From Gallionella sp. (GTDB lineage: Bacteria > Pseudomonadota > Gammaproteobacteria > Burkholderiales > Gallionellaceae): 41,009 bases of DNA. The position numbers and the translations under genes were made by a program. A model generated the notes under the pieces. It did not search any database. It had not been told where the DNA came from and saw only the letters and a list, made by a program, of their open reading frames with translations. The stretch lies in the NCBI GenBank assembly GCA_028710565.1, contig JAQTTV010000028.1, forward strand, positions 1-41,009, read 5' to 3'. Of this stretch, positions 1 through 9,791 are shown in pieces. How positions within the stretch are numbered: the stretch's first letter is position 1; each line of letters begins with the position of its first letter.

Positions 1-390
1 GTATCGTCTCTGGTTGCTCTATCTTCATACCATTGGACGCTACCGCCAATAACTCAGTGTGTCAAACGGATATATGAATTATTGTCACTACCTATAAAAT
101 GGGTGTACCAAGCGGATAGGCATGCGTGCAACTATGTTCAGCAGTCCTTTACTTTGCCTCAAAAGACAAGGACGCGATGTTCTCCTTTGATTTACCAATT
201 CTATCCGCAAACATTGAATATGTTGATATTGGAAATCTCACTCATCGCGCGACTTTTGAGTTTATATTGAATGTTGTTGCAATCTCTGGAAATGGGGAAG
301 CTTTCGATGTCTATATTGATTGCACAAAGCGGGTATAACCTTGCGATCGAGAGGGAATGCGCGAATACACCCTCGCGCAGCCTAGTAGGG
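1..390. other. window edge, possible gene remnants
   Basis: No confident gene. A plus-strand frame is open from the window edge to a stop at 75-77. The same frame reopens from a GTG at 126 to a stop at 336-338, giving 70 residues with the coding-like stretch FSFDLPILSANIEYVDIGN. A TAG at 117-119 separates the two parts. This could be the decayed 3' end of a gene whose start lies outside the window, or chance. I do not recognise a family. Confidence 0.25.
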
Positions 391-470
391 TGCGCCATGC
401 GCATGCGGAAAAATCATTTAATTTCAAGCTGATACGTGAATTCCCCGTGCGCACGGCGCGCCCTACTCAC
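388..470. repeat. imperfect palindromic repeat, GTAGGGTGCGCC type
   Basis: The left arm reads GTAGGGTGCGCCATGCGCA and the right arm ends GTGCGCACGGCGCGCCCTAC, so the arms pair imperfectly around a roughly 40-nt A/T-rich middle. It lies just beyond the 3' end of the vapC gene. Shorter hairpins with the same TAGGG...CCCTA ends occur at 10618, 24435 and 25120, suggesting a dispersed repeat class. Confidence 0.6.
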
Positions 471-877
471 TAAATTCCCACCCAATTTTCGACTTGCAAG
501 GCAGGAACACGCTCAAACTCAGCGACATTGTTGGTCACCAAAATCAAGTTTTCAGCCAGTGCGTGGGCGGCAATCCACAGGTCATTGTTGCCGATAGATG
601 TGCCTTGAGCTTGCAAATATTGGCGAATCTTGCCGTAGTGTAAGGAGGCGTTTTCATTCAGTGGCAACACAGGAATGAACGCGGTGAGTTGTTGCAAAAT
701 CTGCTGTGCGGCGAGTGATTTCGCGCTCTTTTCTGCCCCAAAAGCCAATTCGCCGTAGGTGATGACCGACATCGCCACACTGCCCGATGGCAACGCCGAA
801 AAACGTGCCAATACTTCAGCAGGACGATGATTTTTTATGTAAATGCAGATATTGGTGTCGAGCAAGTAGCGCACCAT
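470..877 (-). CDS. vapC: VapC-family PIN-domain toxin
   Basis: Predicted type II toxin, a PIN-domain ribonuclease of 135 aa, the usual VapC/FitB length. Acidic residues expected for the metal site are present: the N-terminal LLDTNICIY (Asp7), the mid-protein SVITYGELAFGAEKS (Glu) and the C-terminal GNNDLWIAAHA (Asp). A late VTNNVAEFERV segment matches the family end. It starts 2 nt beyond the vapB stop codon, so the two genes are translationally linked, with antitoxin first as usual. Family assignment follows from motifs. The target RNA cannot be read from sequence. Confidence 0.93.
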   Translation of the reverse strand: MVRYLLDTNICIYIKNHRPAEVLARFSALPSGSVAMSVITYGELAFGAEKSAKSLAAQQILQQLTAFIPVLPLNENASLHYGKIRQYLQAQGTSIGNNDLWIAAHALAENLILVTNNVAEFERVPALQVENWVGI

Positions 878-879
878 GA

Positions 880-1107
880 TTACAGCCCTTCACGCACTTG
901 CGGCGGCGCATCTTCGCGCTCGGTCAAGCAATCGTCAGGCAATGCCGTCAACAAATGAAACGCTTGCGCCAAGGAGCGCGGGATTTTGCGTAAGACCAAT
1001 TCATCATCACGCCGAAAAATTTCCACTTCATCCGTGTCAAACTGAAATTCCACAGGAATCCGCACCGCCTGAGAATTGCCACTTCTAAACACTTTCGCTG
1101 TACGCAT
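880..1107 (-). CDS. vapB: VapB-family antitoxin (AbrB/SpoVT fold)
   Basis: 75-residue antitoxin beginning MRTAKVFRSGNSQAVRIP, the classic swapped-hairpin AbrB/VapB DNA-binding start. I chose the ATG at 1107 because AAGGAG sits 7 nt upstream. An upstream start at 1146 would read through the promoter/operator. The C-terminal half (SLAQAFHLLTALPDDCL) should wrap and inhibit VapC. It is first gene of the vapBC operon, and autorepression through the palindrome just upstream is expected for the family. Confidence 0.92.
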   Translation of the reverse strand: MRTAKVFRSGNSQAVRIPVEFQFDTDEVEIFRRDDELVLRKIPRSLAQAFHLLTALPDDCLTEREDAPPQVREGL

Positions 1108-1120
1108 GATGCACTCCTTG

Positions 1121-1163
1121 CTTGTAATTACATCAAGTATATACAAGCAACATTGAGATGCAA
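1121..1163 (-). promoter_or_regulatory. vapBC promoter and operator palindrome
   Basis: On the minus strand a TTGCAT -35 (1158-1163) and TATACT -10 (1136-1141) are separated by 16 bp. Overlapping the -10 is an inverted repeat of the form TTGTAtaTAC-5 nt-GTAatTACAA, enclosed by CTTGTA/TACAAG (1121-1147). Its position is what an autoregulating VapBC complex would use. The promoter is a consensus match by eye; the operator role is inference. Confidence 0.6.
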
Positions 1164-1215
1164 ATAGATTTAGTAGCTTGAAGTTTCAAGTTGGCGCAAT
1201 AAAACACCACCTCAT

Positions 1216-1446
1216 TTACTCACTTTGTGATGGCACAGTGGGGAGCAAAGTCATACTGGGCGCGGACTCTGGATCACTCACCAGCGCATCCAAGCCCATC
1301 CCCACCGCTGACGATACCACCGAAGCCAGCACGATCACTAAAATCCGCCGCGTCATGCCTGCTGCGATCTCTTGTTCATTGAGATAACGGTTGAGATACC
1401 AAGCTGCGACGAAAAAAGCGAGCGTAGAAACAATGATGCTTAGCAT
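1216..1446 (-). CDS. small two-helix membrane protein, unknown function
   Basis: 76 residues starting MLSIIVSTLAFFVAAWYLN. There are two predicted membrane helices, about residues 2-19 and 32-52, joined by a charged loop RYLNEQEIAAGMTRR, then a short polar tail. The ATG at 1446 has AGGGG 9 nt upstream. A TTG at 1455 would add three residues but crowds that site. It is not a recognised family. It lies downstream of a 38-codon open stretch on the same strand that may be a gene remnant. Confidence 0.6.
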   Translation of the reverse strand: MLSIIVSTLAFFVAAWYLNRYLNEQEIAAGMTRRILVIVLASVVSSAVGMGLDALVSDPESAPSMTLLPTVPSQSE

Positions 1447-1479
1447 GGCTGACAACCCCTATCAAAAAGTCCTGTGATA

Positions 1480-1596
1480 CTACGCACAACGCGTTTTAAT
1501 GTCGAATTGCATCTGCACCCGTGCCAAACTGATGCTCAATCGCCCTTCAATGCCGATAAATTCTTGCTGAACACGGGGAATTTGGCGACTTTTGGG
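1480..1596 (-). pseudogene. possible truncated coding remnant
   Basis: A 38-codon stretch open on the minus strand has coding-like composition (RVQQEFIGIEGRLSISLARV) but no plausible start. The upstream stop is at 1597-1599 and the terminal TAG at 1480-1482. It could be the 3' stub of a gene removed by rearrangement. Family not recognised. Confidence 0.25.
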
Positions 1597-1677
1597 TTAA
1601 AATGAACACCCTATTGGGAACACCCTGCGCAGGTGCGCGACGGTGATTTTTTGGTTCTAATGAACTATCCAAGTTAA

Positions 1678-1696
1678 ACGGCGGCGTGTCCGCCGT
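1678..1696 (+). promoter_or_regulatory. stem-loop in argD leader
   Basis: A perfect 7-bp stem, ACGGCGG pairing with CCGCCGT around a 5-nt CGTGT loop, lies 20 nt before the argD ATG. It is followed by CTGTCTTTA rather than a clean T-run, so it is either a weak attenuator/terminator or an mRNA 5' stabiliser. No ArgR-type operator was obvious. Confidence 0.4.
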
Positions 1697-1716
1697 CTGT
1701 CTTTACAGAGGTTTTT

Positions 1717-2889
1717 ATGTCGCATGTGATGAATACTTATGCTCGCCTACCTGTTGCTTTTGTGCGTGGATCTGGCGCATGGCTTTGGGATGCCGCTGGC
1801 AAACGCTATCTTGATGGCTTATCGGGCATTGCCGTCAACACCTTGGGGCACGCACATCCTCGCCTCACCGACGCACTCACCCAACAAATTAACACGCTGA
1901 TTCATTGCTCGAATGTGTATCAAGTCAATGGACAAGAACAATTGGCCGACAAATTGTGCGCATTGAGTGGCATGGATGAAGTGTTCTTCAGCAACTCGGG
2001 CGCGGAAGCTAACGAAGCCGCCATTAAAATTGCGCGGATGTTTGGTCATAAACGCGGCATTGAACTGCCCACCGTTATCGTGATGGAGAAATCTTTCCAT
2101 GGGCGGACGATGGCAACTTTGTCTGCGACGGGCAATTACAAAATCCAAGCGGGGTTTGAGCCGCTGGTCACTGGCTTTGTGCGCGTACCGTACAACGACA
2201 TTGCCGCGATTCGCCATCTTGCGGAACATCACAACAACATCGTCGCGGTACTGGTTGAACCCGTGCAAGGCGAAGGCGGGATACGCACCTTGGACGTAGA
2301 CTTTTTGCCACAATTACGCACGATTTGCGACACCCAAAACTGGCTGTTGATGCTGGACGAAGTGCAAAGCGGCATTGGTCGCACAGGCAAATGGTTCGCC
2401 CATCAACACACGGGCATCGTGCCAGACGTCATGACTTTGGCAAAAGGCCTAGGGTCGGGCGTGCCTGTGGGTGCGTGTCTGGCAGCAGGTAAAGCCACGG
2501 GCACATTCCAACCAGGCAACCACGGCTCGACTTTTGGCGGCAATCCTTTGGCATGTGCGGCAGGCATCACCACCTTGGAAGTCATGGAACAAGATGGCTT
2601 ACTCGCCCATGCTGATACCTTAGGCAAATTTATCCGCGACGGTTTAGCACAGCAATTACAAGGCGTGGCAGGCGTGGTCGATATACGCGGTCATGGTTTG
2701 ATGATAGGCGTGGAACTGGCAAAACCCTGCGGCGAATTGGTCAAATTGGCGTTGGCAAAAGGCTTGCTGATTAACGTGACGGCGGACTGTGTGGTGCGCC
2801 TGTTGCCTCCGTTGATTATGTCCACCGAAGAAGCGCAACAATTATTGGACATGCTTTGTCCATTGATTCAAGAATTTATGCAATCTTGA
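1717..2889 (+). CDS. argD: acetylornithine aminotransferase
   Basis: PLP enzyme (class III aminotransferase fold) making N-acetylornithine from N-acetylglutamate semialdehyde in arginine synthesis; ArgD enzymes often also serve lysine synthesis. At 390 aa it is full length. The PLP-binding Asp is in LMLDEVQSGIGRTG (Asp214) and the Schiff-base lysine in TLAKGLGSGVP (Lys243). SNSGAEANEAA (93-102) and FHGRT (128) are the other family blocks. It is first gene of argD-argF; the stop lies 12 nt before the chosen argF start. Confidence 0.97.
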   Translation: MSHVMNTYARLPVAFVRGSGAWLWDAAGKRYLDGLSGIAVNTLGHAHPRLTDALTQQINTLIHCSNVYQVNGQEQLADKLCALSGMDEVFFSNSGAEANEAAIKIARMFGHKRGIELPTVIVMEKSFHGRTMATLSATGNYKIQAGFEPLVTGFVRVPYNDIAAIRHLAEHHNNIVAVLVEPVQGEGGIRTLDVDFLPQLRTICDTQNWLLMLDEVQSGIGRTGKWFAHQHTGIVPDVMTLAKGLGSGVPVGACLAAGKATGTFQPGNHGSTFGGNPLACAAGITTLEVMEQDGLLAHADTLGKFIRDGLAQQLQGVAGVVDIRGHGLMIGVELAKPCGELVKLALAKGLLINVTADCVVRLLPPLIMSTEEAQQLLDMLCPLIQEFMQS

Positions 2890-2901
2890 TTGGAACTCAC
2901 C

Positions 2902-3831
2902 ATGCCTACCCAAACGCCCGTTAAACATTTCTTACAATTCAAAGATCTCAATCGAGAAGAGCTGGAATACCTGTTTGAACGCACGCGCCGTATTAAGAAA
3001 AAGTTTAAGTCCTACCAGCAATATTGGCCTTTGCAAGACCGCACGCTGGCGATGATTTTTGAGAAAAATTCCACCCGCACGCGCTTGTCTTTTGAAGCAG
3101 GCATGCAACAACTAGGCGGTGCGGCGATTTTCTTGTCCACGCGCGACACCCAACTGGGACGCGGCGAACCAGTGGAAGACGCAGGCGAAGTCATTTCACG
3201 CATGGTCGATATTGTGATGATTCGTACCTTTGAACAATCCATTATTGAACGCTTTGCGGCGCATTCGCGTGTCCCTGTCATCAACGGGCTGACTAACGAA
3301 TACCACCCCTGCCAAATTCTTGCCGACATTTACACCTTTATCGAACAACGCGGCTCCATCACAGGCAAAACGGTAGCGTGGATTGGCGACTCGAACAATA
3401 TGTGCAACACGTGGCTGCAAGCGGCAGAAATCTTGGACTTCAATGTGCATGTTTCCACGCCACCAGGCTACGAAGTCGAACCAGAACGTGCAGGACTGTA
3501 CGGGCATGAGCATTACGAAGAGTTTACCGACCCGATGGATGCGGCACGTGGCGCGGATTTGGTGACCACCGATGTGTGGACGTCGATGGGCTTTGAAGCG
3601 GAAAATGAAGAGCGGCTAAAAGACTTTGCCGATTGGCAAGTGGACGCAGACATGATGCGTGTTGCCGCACCTGATGCGCTGTTTATGCACTGCCTCCCCG
3701 CCCATCGCGGTGAAGAAGTCAGCGCGGAAGTGATCGACGGCGCACAGTCTGTGGTCTGGGATGAAGCCGAAAACCGATTACACGTCCAAAAAGCATTGAT
3801 GGAATATCTGTTGCTGGGGAAAGTTATATAA
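2902..3831 (+). CDS. argF: ornithine carbamoyltransferase
   Basis: Joins ornithine and carbamoyl phosphate to give citrulline in the cytoplasm. The carbamoyl-phosphate loop STRTR is at residues 57-61, HPCQ at 135-138, and the ornithine-site block HCLPAHRGEEV is near the C-terminus. I start at ATG 2902 (309 aa, typical length). The TTG at 2890 directly abutting the argD stop would add four residues. GGAA lies upstream. It follows argD by 12 nt and precedes argG by about 165 nt of palindromic repeat. Confidence 0.97.
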   Translation: MPTQTPVKHFLQFKDLNREELEYLFERTRRIKKKFKSYQQYWPLQDRTLAMIFEKNSTRTRLSFEAGMQQLGGAAIFLSTRDTQLGRGEPVEDAGEVISRMVDIVMIRTFEQSIIERFAAHSRVPVINGLTNEYHPCQILADIYTFIEQRGSITGKTVAWIGDSNNMCNTWLQAAEILDFNVHVSTPPGYEVEPERAGLYGHEHYEEFTDPMDAARGADLVTTDVWTSMGFEAENEERLKDFADWQVDADMMRVAAPDALFMHCLPAHRGEEVSAEVIDGAQSVVWDEAENRLHVQKALMEYLLLGKVI

Positions 3832-3847
3832 ATCACCCGTGCTCTAT

Positions 3848-3952
3848 TCCCTCCCCCTAGCAGGGGGAGGGTTAGGGCGGGGGTAGAAATGGTTTGTTTG
3901 TAGTGCAACGTTTCAACCCCCATCCCAGCCTTCCCCCTCCTAGGGGGAAGGA
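3848..3952. repeat. G/C-rich palindromic intergenic repeat
   Basis: Two hairpins, CTCCCCCTAGCAGGGGGAG (from 3850) and CTTCCCCCTCCTAGGGGGAAG (to about 3950), face each other across a spacer. The flanking CCCTAACC/GGTTGGG-type blocks allow one large fold. The same class recurs at 5730, 6231, 7826, 36902, 38762 and inside both MITEs. Here it lies between argF and argG and may end or stabilise the argDF transcript. Confidence 0.75.
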
Positions 3953-3995
3953 GTGCAATGAATACACAAAAAATTAACATTATCAGGAACTTACC

Positions 3996-5225
3996 ATGAG
4001 CGACATCAAAAAAGTCGTCCTCGCCTATTCGGGCGGTTTGGACACCTCCGTTATTCTTAAATGGCTGCAAGACACTTACCAATGCGAAGTGGTCACCTTC
4101 ACCGCTGACCTTGGTCAAGGCGAAGAACTCGAACCCGCACGTCAAAAAGCCTTGCAATTTGGCATCCCCGCTTCCAATATTTTCATTGAAGATGTACGCG
4201 ATGAATTTGTACGTGATTTCGTTTTCCCAATGTTCCGTGCCAATACCGTGTATGAAGGTGAATACCTGCTCGGCACGTCTATTGCCCGTCCTTTAATCGC
4301 CAAACGCCTGATTGAAATCGCCAAGATGACAGGCGCGCAAGCTATTTCCCACGGCGCGACAGGCAAAGGTAACGATCAAGTTCGTTTTGAATTAGGGGCT
4401 TACGCGCTCAATCCGAACATCAAAATCATCGCGCCTTGGCGTGAATGGGATTTGTTGAGCCGTGAAAAATTGATGGCTTATGCCGAACAACACGGCATCC
4501 CCGTCGATATGAAGCATAAGCAAGGCGGCTCGCCGTATTCCATGGATGCTAATTTGCTGCACATTAGCTACGAAGGTCGTCATCTGGAAAATCCCGCAGC
4601 CGAAGCAGAAGAATCCATGTGGCGTTGGAGCGTTTCACCTGAAGCCGCACCTGATGCAGCTGAATACTTGGACATCGAATTCTCCAAGGGCGACATCGTG
4701 GCACTGAATGGCGAAGCTTTATCCCCAGCGCAAGTCTTGGCAAAATTGAATCAATTAGGCGGCAAGCACGGTATTGGTCGGTTGGACTTAGTAGAAAACC
4801 GCTATGTCGGCATGAAATCCCGTGGTTGCTACGAAACCCCTGGCGGCACGATTATCCTGAAAGCCCACCGTGCGATTGAATCCATCACGTTGGATCGCGA
4901 AGTCGCGCATCTGAAAGATGACTTGATGCCACGTTATGCGTCGATGATTTACAACGGCTACTGGTGGAGTCCAGAACGCCGCGCCCTACAAACTTTGATC
5001 GACCATACCCAACAAGTCGTTAACGGCTGGGTGCGCGTCAAATTATACAAAGGCAACGTCATCGTAGTGGGACGCGATTCCGCAACCAATTCGCTGTTTG
5101 ACAGCAGCATTGCGACTTTTGAAGATGACAAAGGCGCGTATGACCAAAAAGATGCAGCAGGATTTATTAAATTAAATGCTTTGCGCTTGCGCATTGCAGC
5201 GAATTTACAAAATAAAAATTCTTAA
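3996..5225 (+). CDS. argG: argininosuccinate synthase
   Basis: ATP-dependent condensation of citrulline with aspartate, the penultimate arginine step. 409 aa, full length. The N-type ATP pyrophosphatase P-loop AYSGGLDTS is at residues 10-18. [16 protein letters not shown] is the conserved ATP/citrulline block, and the C-terminus carries [18 protein letters not shown] precedes the ATG by 7 nt. It is followed after 11 nt by the macro-domain gene, which has its own strong AAGGAG, implying co-transcription. Confidence 0.97.
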   Translation: MSDIKKVVLAYSGGLDTSVILKWLQDTYQCEVVTFTADLGQGEELEPARQKALQFGIPASNIFIEDVRDEFVRDFVFPMFRANTVYEGEYLLGTSIARPLIAKRLIEIAKMTGAQAISHGATGKGNDQVRFELGAYALNPNIKIIAPWREWDLLSREKLMAYAEQHGIPVDMKHKQGGSPYSMDANLLHISYEGRHLENPAAEAEESMWRWSVSPEAAPDAAEYLDIEFSKGDIVALNGEALSPAQVLAKLNQLGGKHGIGRLDLVENRYVGMKSRGCYETPGGTIILKAHRAIESITLDREVAHLKDDLMPRYASMIYNGYWWSPERRALQTLIDHTQQVVNGWVRVKLYKGNVIVVGRDSATNSLFDSSIATFEDDKGAYDQKDAAGFIKLNALRLRIAANLQNKNS

Positions 5226-5236
5226 GGAGACACATC

Positions 5237-5725
5237 ATGATTTACGAACTCAGCGGCGATATTTTATTGAGCGGTGCCAAAGCGATTGCGCAAGGCGTTG
5301 CCCCCAACGATGATTTTCATGCAGGTTTAGCGTTGCAATTACGTGAAAAAATGCCCGCCTTGTACAAAGATTTCCGTCATTTCTGCCAAACCACCCATCC
5401 TAAAGCAGGGGGTTTATGGACATGGATGAGCGCGGATGGACACTACATCGTGAACTTATTTACCCAAGATGCGGCTTACGAACACGGTAGCAAACCTGGC
5501 CAGGCATCAGTCAGCCAAGTCAATCACACCTTGCACGCGCTACGTACTTTGATTGAAAAAGAACAAATCACCAGCGTGGCACTGCCCCGTTTGGCATGTG
5601 GTGTGGGCGGGCTGGATTGGAATGACGTATTACCTTTAATCGAAAAGCACCTAGGTGATCTGGGCATCCCCGTGTATCTCTATAGCACTTATCACAAAGG
5701 TGTAAAAGCCGTAGAAGCGGCTTAA
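5237..5725 (+). CDS. macro-domain (ADP-ribose-binding) protein
   Basis: 162-residue single macro domain, the fold that binds ADP-ribose and in some members removes it from proteins or hydrolyses ADP-ribose phosphate. Seen: N-terminal GDILLSGAKAIAQGVAPND, the phosphate-loop-like ALPRLACGVGGLDWNDVLPLI (about 113-133) and C-terminal PVYLYSTYH. The layout resembles Poa1p/ALC1-like macro domains rather than the classic AppR type. AAGGAG lies 8 nt before the ATG, and only 11 nt separate it from argG. The substrate is not deducible; a role in NAD-derived metabolite clean-up is inference. Confidence 0.85.
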   Translation: MIYELSGDILLSGAKAIAQGVAPNDDFHAGLALQLREKMPALYKDFRHFCQTTHPKAGGLWTWMSADGHYIVNLFTQDAAYEHGSKPGQASVSQVNHTLHALRTLIEKEQITSVALPRLACGVGGLDWNDVLPLIEKHLGDLGIPVYLYSTYHKGVKAVEAA

Positions 5726-5729
5726 CTTA

Positions 5730-5864
5730 TTCCCCTTCCGCTCCTTCCCTCTAGCAGTGGGGGAGAGCGTAGCGAGGGGGCAACTGGGATGGGGGTTGAA
5801 AGGTTGCATCAGCGCGATGATTTCTCCCCCCACCCTACCCCTCCCCCTGCTTGGGAGAGGGAAT
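5730..5864. repeat. G/C-rich palindromic intergenic repeat
   Basis: The CCCTTCC...GGGGGAGAGCG block and the later CTCCCCCCACCCTACCCC...GGGAGAGGGAAT block face each other, with ends ATTCCCC/GGGAAT closing a long imperfect hairpin. Same class as 3848-3952. It separates the macro-domain gene from ppnP and ends about 50 nt before the latter. Confidence 0.7.
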
Positions 5865-5914
5865 AATGCGAAGAGAGAATTTATAAAAAACTCGAAAATT
5901 TTAAGGAAATCAAT

Positions 5915-6226
5915 ATGTCACAATTCGATAGCGTGAGCGTAGTCAAAAAAGGCAATGTATTTTTTGACGGTAAGTGCGTTTCTCACTCCGTGTTATTTGC
6001 CGATGGCACACGCAAAACCGTCGGCGTTATTTTGCCTGCCACGCTGACTTTTAATGTCGGCGTGCCTGAAGTCATGGAAATCGTGGCGGGCACTTGCCAA
6101 GTCAAAATTGGCGATGACACTGAATTTACAACTTATGCCGCAGGTACGCAGTTTTACGTGCCTGCCAACAGTCATTTCGACATTCAGTGCGACGAAGCCG
6201 TGCATTACGTGTGTAGTTTTGGCTAA
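5915..6226 (+). CDS. ppnP: pyrimidine/purine nucleoside phosphorylase
   Basis: 103 aa, cupin-like protein of the YaiE/DUF1255 family, known to phosphorolyse a broad range of nucleosides to base plus ribose-1-phosphate. Family blocks present: FFDGKCVSHSVLFADGTRKTVGV, PEVMEIVAGTC, AGTQFYVPANSHFDI and a C-terminal HYVCSFG. AAGGA precedes the ATG by 9 nt. G/C-rich repeats lie on both sides, so it may be a single-gene unit. Its position after a macro-domain gene puts two nucleotide-salvage-type functions side by side. Confidence 0.93.
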   Translation: MSQFDSVSVVKKGNVFFDGKCVSHSVLFADGTRKTVGVILPATLTFNVGVPEVMEIVAGTCQVKIGDDTEFTTYAAGTQFYVPANSHFDIQCDEAVHYVCSFG

Positions 6227-6230
6227 AAAC

Positions 6231-6330
6231 AGCCCTCACCCCCAACCCTCACCCTAGCCCTCTCCCACGGGGAGAGGGGATGAAAACTCCCTTCTCCCTT
6301 TGGGAGAAGGGTCGGGGATGAGGGTAGTAA
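6231..6330. repeat. G/C-rich palindromic intergenic repeat
   Basis: CCCTCTCCCacggGGAGAGGG and CCCTTCTCCCtttGGGAGAAGGG are two perfect-stem hairpins in tandem, enclosed by ACCCTCACC/GGATGAGGGT. They directly follow the ppnP stop and could terminate its transcript. Same dispersed class as 3848-3952. Confidence 0.75.
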
Positions 6331-6358
6331 ACTACCTTTTAACATTCAGGAACTTATC

Positions 6359-6847
6359 ATGCCCTCTTTCGACATCGTTTCAGAAGTAGATAAAACCGAA
6401 GTCAAAAATGCGGTTGAACAAACCAACAAAGAGGTCAGCACACGCTTTGACTTCAAAGGTTCAGATGCTCGCGTAGAGCAAACCGAATTAAAACTCACTC
6501 TCCATGCGGACAACGAATTTCAGCTGGACCAAGTACAAGACATTCTCAACGGCAAACTCGCCAAGCGTAATGTGGATATTAAGTGCTTAGAAATCAGCGA
6601 AAAAGTTGAAAAAGTCAGTGGCAACAAGGTCAAACGCGGCTGTGAAGTCAAAGTCGGGATTGAAATTGAACTGGCGAAGCAAATCGTCAAACACCTCAAA
6701 GACAGCAAAATGAAGGTGCAAGCCAGTATCCAAGGCGACACCGTGCGCGTCACAGGCAAAAACCGCGATGATTTGCAAACCGCCATTGCGTTTGTCAAAA
6801 AAACCATCACCGACTTCCCGCTGCAATATCAAAATTTCCGCGATTAA
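6359..6847 (+). CDS. yajQ: YajQ-family nucleotide-binding protein
   Basis: 162 aa, the standard length of the DUF520/YajQ family, whose members bind cyclic di-GMP or nucleotides and act as cytoplasmic effectors. The start [19 protein letters not shown], the [13 protein letters not shown] block (27-40) and the C-terminal QYQNFRD are diagnostic. AGGAAC precedes the ATG in the same context as argG (CAGGAACTTAYCATG). The downstream gene starts 1 nt after the stop, indicating tight coupling. The ligand in this organism is unknown. Confidence 0.95.
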   Translation: MPSFDIVSEVDKTEVKNAVEQTNKEVSTRFDFKGSDARVEQTELKLTLHADNEFQLDQVQDILNGKLAKRNVDIKCLEISEKVEKVSGNKVKRGCEVKVGIEIELAKQIVKHLKDSKMKVQASIQGDTVRVTGKNRDDLQTAIAFVKKTITDFPLQYQNFRD

Positions 6848-6848
6848 C

Positions 6849-7253
6849 ATGCCCAACACCCTCACCGCGTGCATCGAATTCTCGTTTAAAGGCGAAGATT
6901 TTCGCTATGCCGCACCGTTGGATTTAGACGCGTTGTTGTTGCAATACGAGCAATTCCCCGCCATCGCCCCGCTGCTTGCCAAAATTCATCACGTTGACAC
7001 TTATTCCTATCTGTATGAAGTGATGGAAGAATCTGACGTGACCTTTAGCGACGCAGAAGGCATCGCGGCGGAATTTGTCCATCATGGCGAATTTGATGCG
7101 CAAGGGCTTGCCGCGCAGTGGGCGGAGCTGAAAGTATTGATTCCCCTGCAAAAAATCGCGCAGCAAACCATGGGGATTGCCGATTTAAAAGCCCATCCCG
7201 ATTTACTGACCGCGCTGAAATTAGCGTATAAACAAGGGCAAAAGCATGAGTGA
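6849..7253 (+). CDS. conserved hypothetical protein between yajQ and DJ-1 gene
   Basis: 134 residues starting MPNTLTACIEFSFKGEDFRY. It is soluble and acidic with no membrane segments. I do not recognise a family. The start at 6849 sits 1 nt after the yajQ stop, while an in-frame ATG at 6768 lies inside yajQ and is not credible. The stop overlaps the next gene by 8 nt (ATGAGTGA), so yajQ, this gene and the DJ-1 gene behave as one translationally coupled unit. Confidence 0.75.
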   Translation: MPNTLTACIEFSFKGEDFRYAAPLDLDALLLQYEQFPAIAPLLAKIHHVDTYSYLYEVMEESDVTFSDAEGIAAEFVHHGEFDAQGLAAQWAELKVLIPLQKIAQQTMGIADLKAHPDLLTALKLAYKQGQKHE

Positions 7254-7818
7254 CTCCGCCGTAGGTCGAGTTCCAACCCCACGTGCATTAGTCCTCTTCG
7301 CGGAAGGTAGCGAAGAATTAGAAGCCGTCACCATCGTCAACATCCTGCGCCGTGGCGGTGTGCAAACTACGTTGGCAGGCTTAACCGACGGTGCATTGCG
7401 CGGCAGTCGCGGCATTGTCATCGTGCCAGACACCACGCTGGAGGCGGTGCTGGATCAAGATTTTGACCTCGTGGTGCTACCTGGTGGACAGCCTGGCACG
7501 CGAAATTTAAAAGCCGATGCGCGTGTATTGCAACTGCTACAACGCTTTGCCGCCCAAGGAAAATTCGTCGCCGCCATCTGCGCCGCGCCGTCGGTACTGG
7601 CTGAAGCGGGCTTATTAAACGGCAAACAAGCGACCTGCTACCCGACTTGTTTAGACGACTACCCAAATGTTCAATTGCAAACCAGCGCGCTGGTCGAAGA
7701 CGGCAAACTCATCACCTCACGCGGCCCTGGCACGGCAATGGACTTCGCGCTGGTGTTGGTAGAACGATTAACCAACGCATCAACCAGACAAACTGTAGCC
7801 GCCGCACTGGTGCGGTGA
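7246..7818 (+). CDS. DJ-1/PfpI family protein (YajL-like)
   Basis: 190 aa cytoplasmic DJ-1-superfamily protein. Members act as oxidative-stress chaperones or glyoxalase/deglycase-like enzymes. The reactive cysteine is in VAAICAAPSVLA (Cys112), paired with the conserved glutamate in GSEELEAV (Glu26). VVLPGGQPGTRNL and the late TSRGPGTAMDFAL are further family blocks. A 10-residue extension precedes the usual RALVLFAEG start, and it overlaps the upstream gene by 8 nt. DJ-1 family membership is clear; the exact activity is debated for the family. Confidence 0.92.
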   Translation: MSDSAVGRVPTPRALVLFAEGSEELEAVTIVNILRRGGVQTTLAGLTDGALRGSRGIVIVPDTTLEAVLDQDFDLVVLPGGQPGTRNLKADARVLQLLQRFAAQGKFVAAICAAPSVLAEAGLLNGKQATCYPTCLDDYPNVQLQTSALVEDGKLITSRGPGTAMDFALVLVERLTNASTRQTVAAALVR

Positions 7819-7825
7819 TTTAACA

Positions 7826-7917
7826 CCCTCTCCCTTACCCTCTCCCGTAAACGGGCGAGGGGATAAAAGGTCACTCCCCTCTCACACTTGTGGGAGAGGG
7901 GCTGGGGGAGAGGGAAT
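7826..7917. repeat. G/C-rich palindromic intergenic repeat
   Basis: ACCCTCTCCC at the left pairs with GGGGGAGAGGG at the right. Internal hairpins CTCTCCCgtaaaCGGGCGAG and CCCCTCTCacacttgTGGGAGAGGGG are visible. It lies between the DJ-1 gene and pgm. Same class as 3848-3952. Confidence 0.72.
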
Positions 7918-7932
7918 ACAACTAATTATTGA

Positions 7933-9585
<1,653 letters not shown>

Positions 9586-9651
9586 GAACGGTGAAACGGG
9601 AAAAGTGAAACGTGGGCTGGGTGGTGCACAACTTTCACCACTTGCCCTGCC

Positions 9652-9727
9652 GTAGGTTGGGCTGAGGCACGAAGCCCAACGTTTACCGCGTGATTTGTTG
9701 GGCTTCACTGCGTTCAACCCAATCTAC
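9652..9727. repeat. long hairpin repeat, GTAGGTTGGG type
   Basis: The left arm GTAGGTTGGGCTGAGGCACG continuing AAGCCCAAC pairs with the right arm GTTGGGCTTCACTGCGTTCA continuing ACCCAATCTAC around a GTTTACCGCGTGATTT centre. It follows pgm. A degenerate copy with the same central TTTACCGCRTGATTTGTTG is at 11614-11677. The rest of 9586-9791 shows no gene. Confidence 0.7.
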
Positions 9728-9791
9728 AGTGCTCAATCGTAAATTTTGGCTGGTTTGTGAACCACAGCTACTCTAAAGGGATAAAAAACAC

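Noticed and set aside
1456..1716. ArgR operator upstream of argD
   Set aside because: No recognisable TGAATnnnnATTCA-type palindrome was found.
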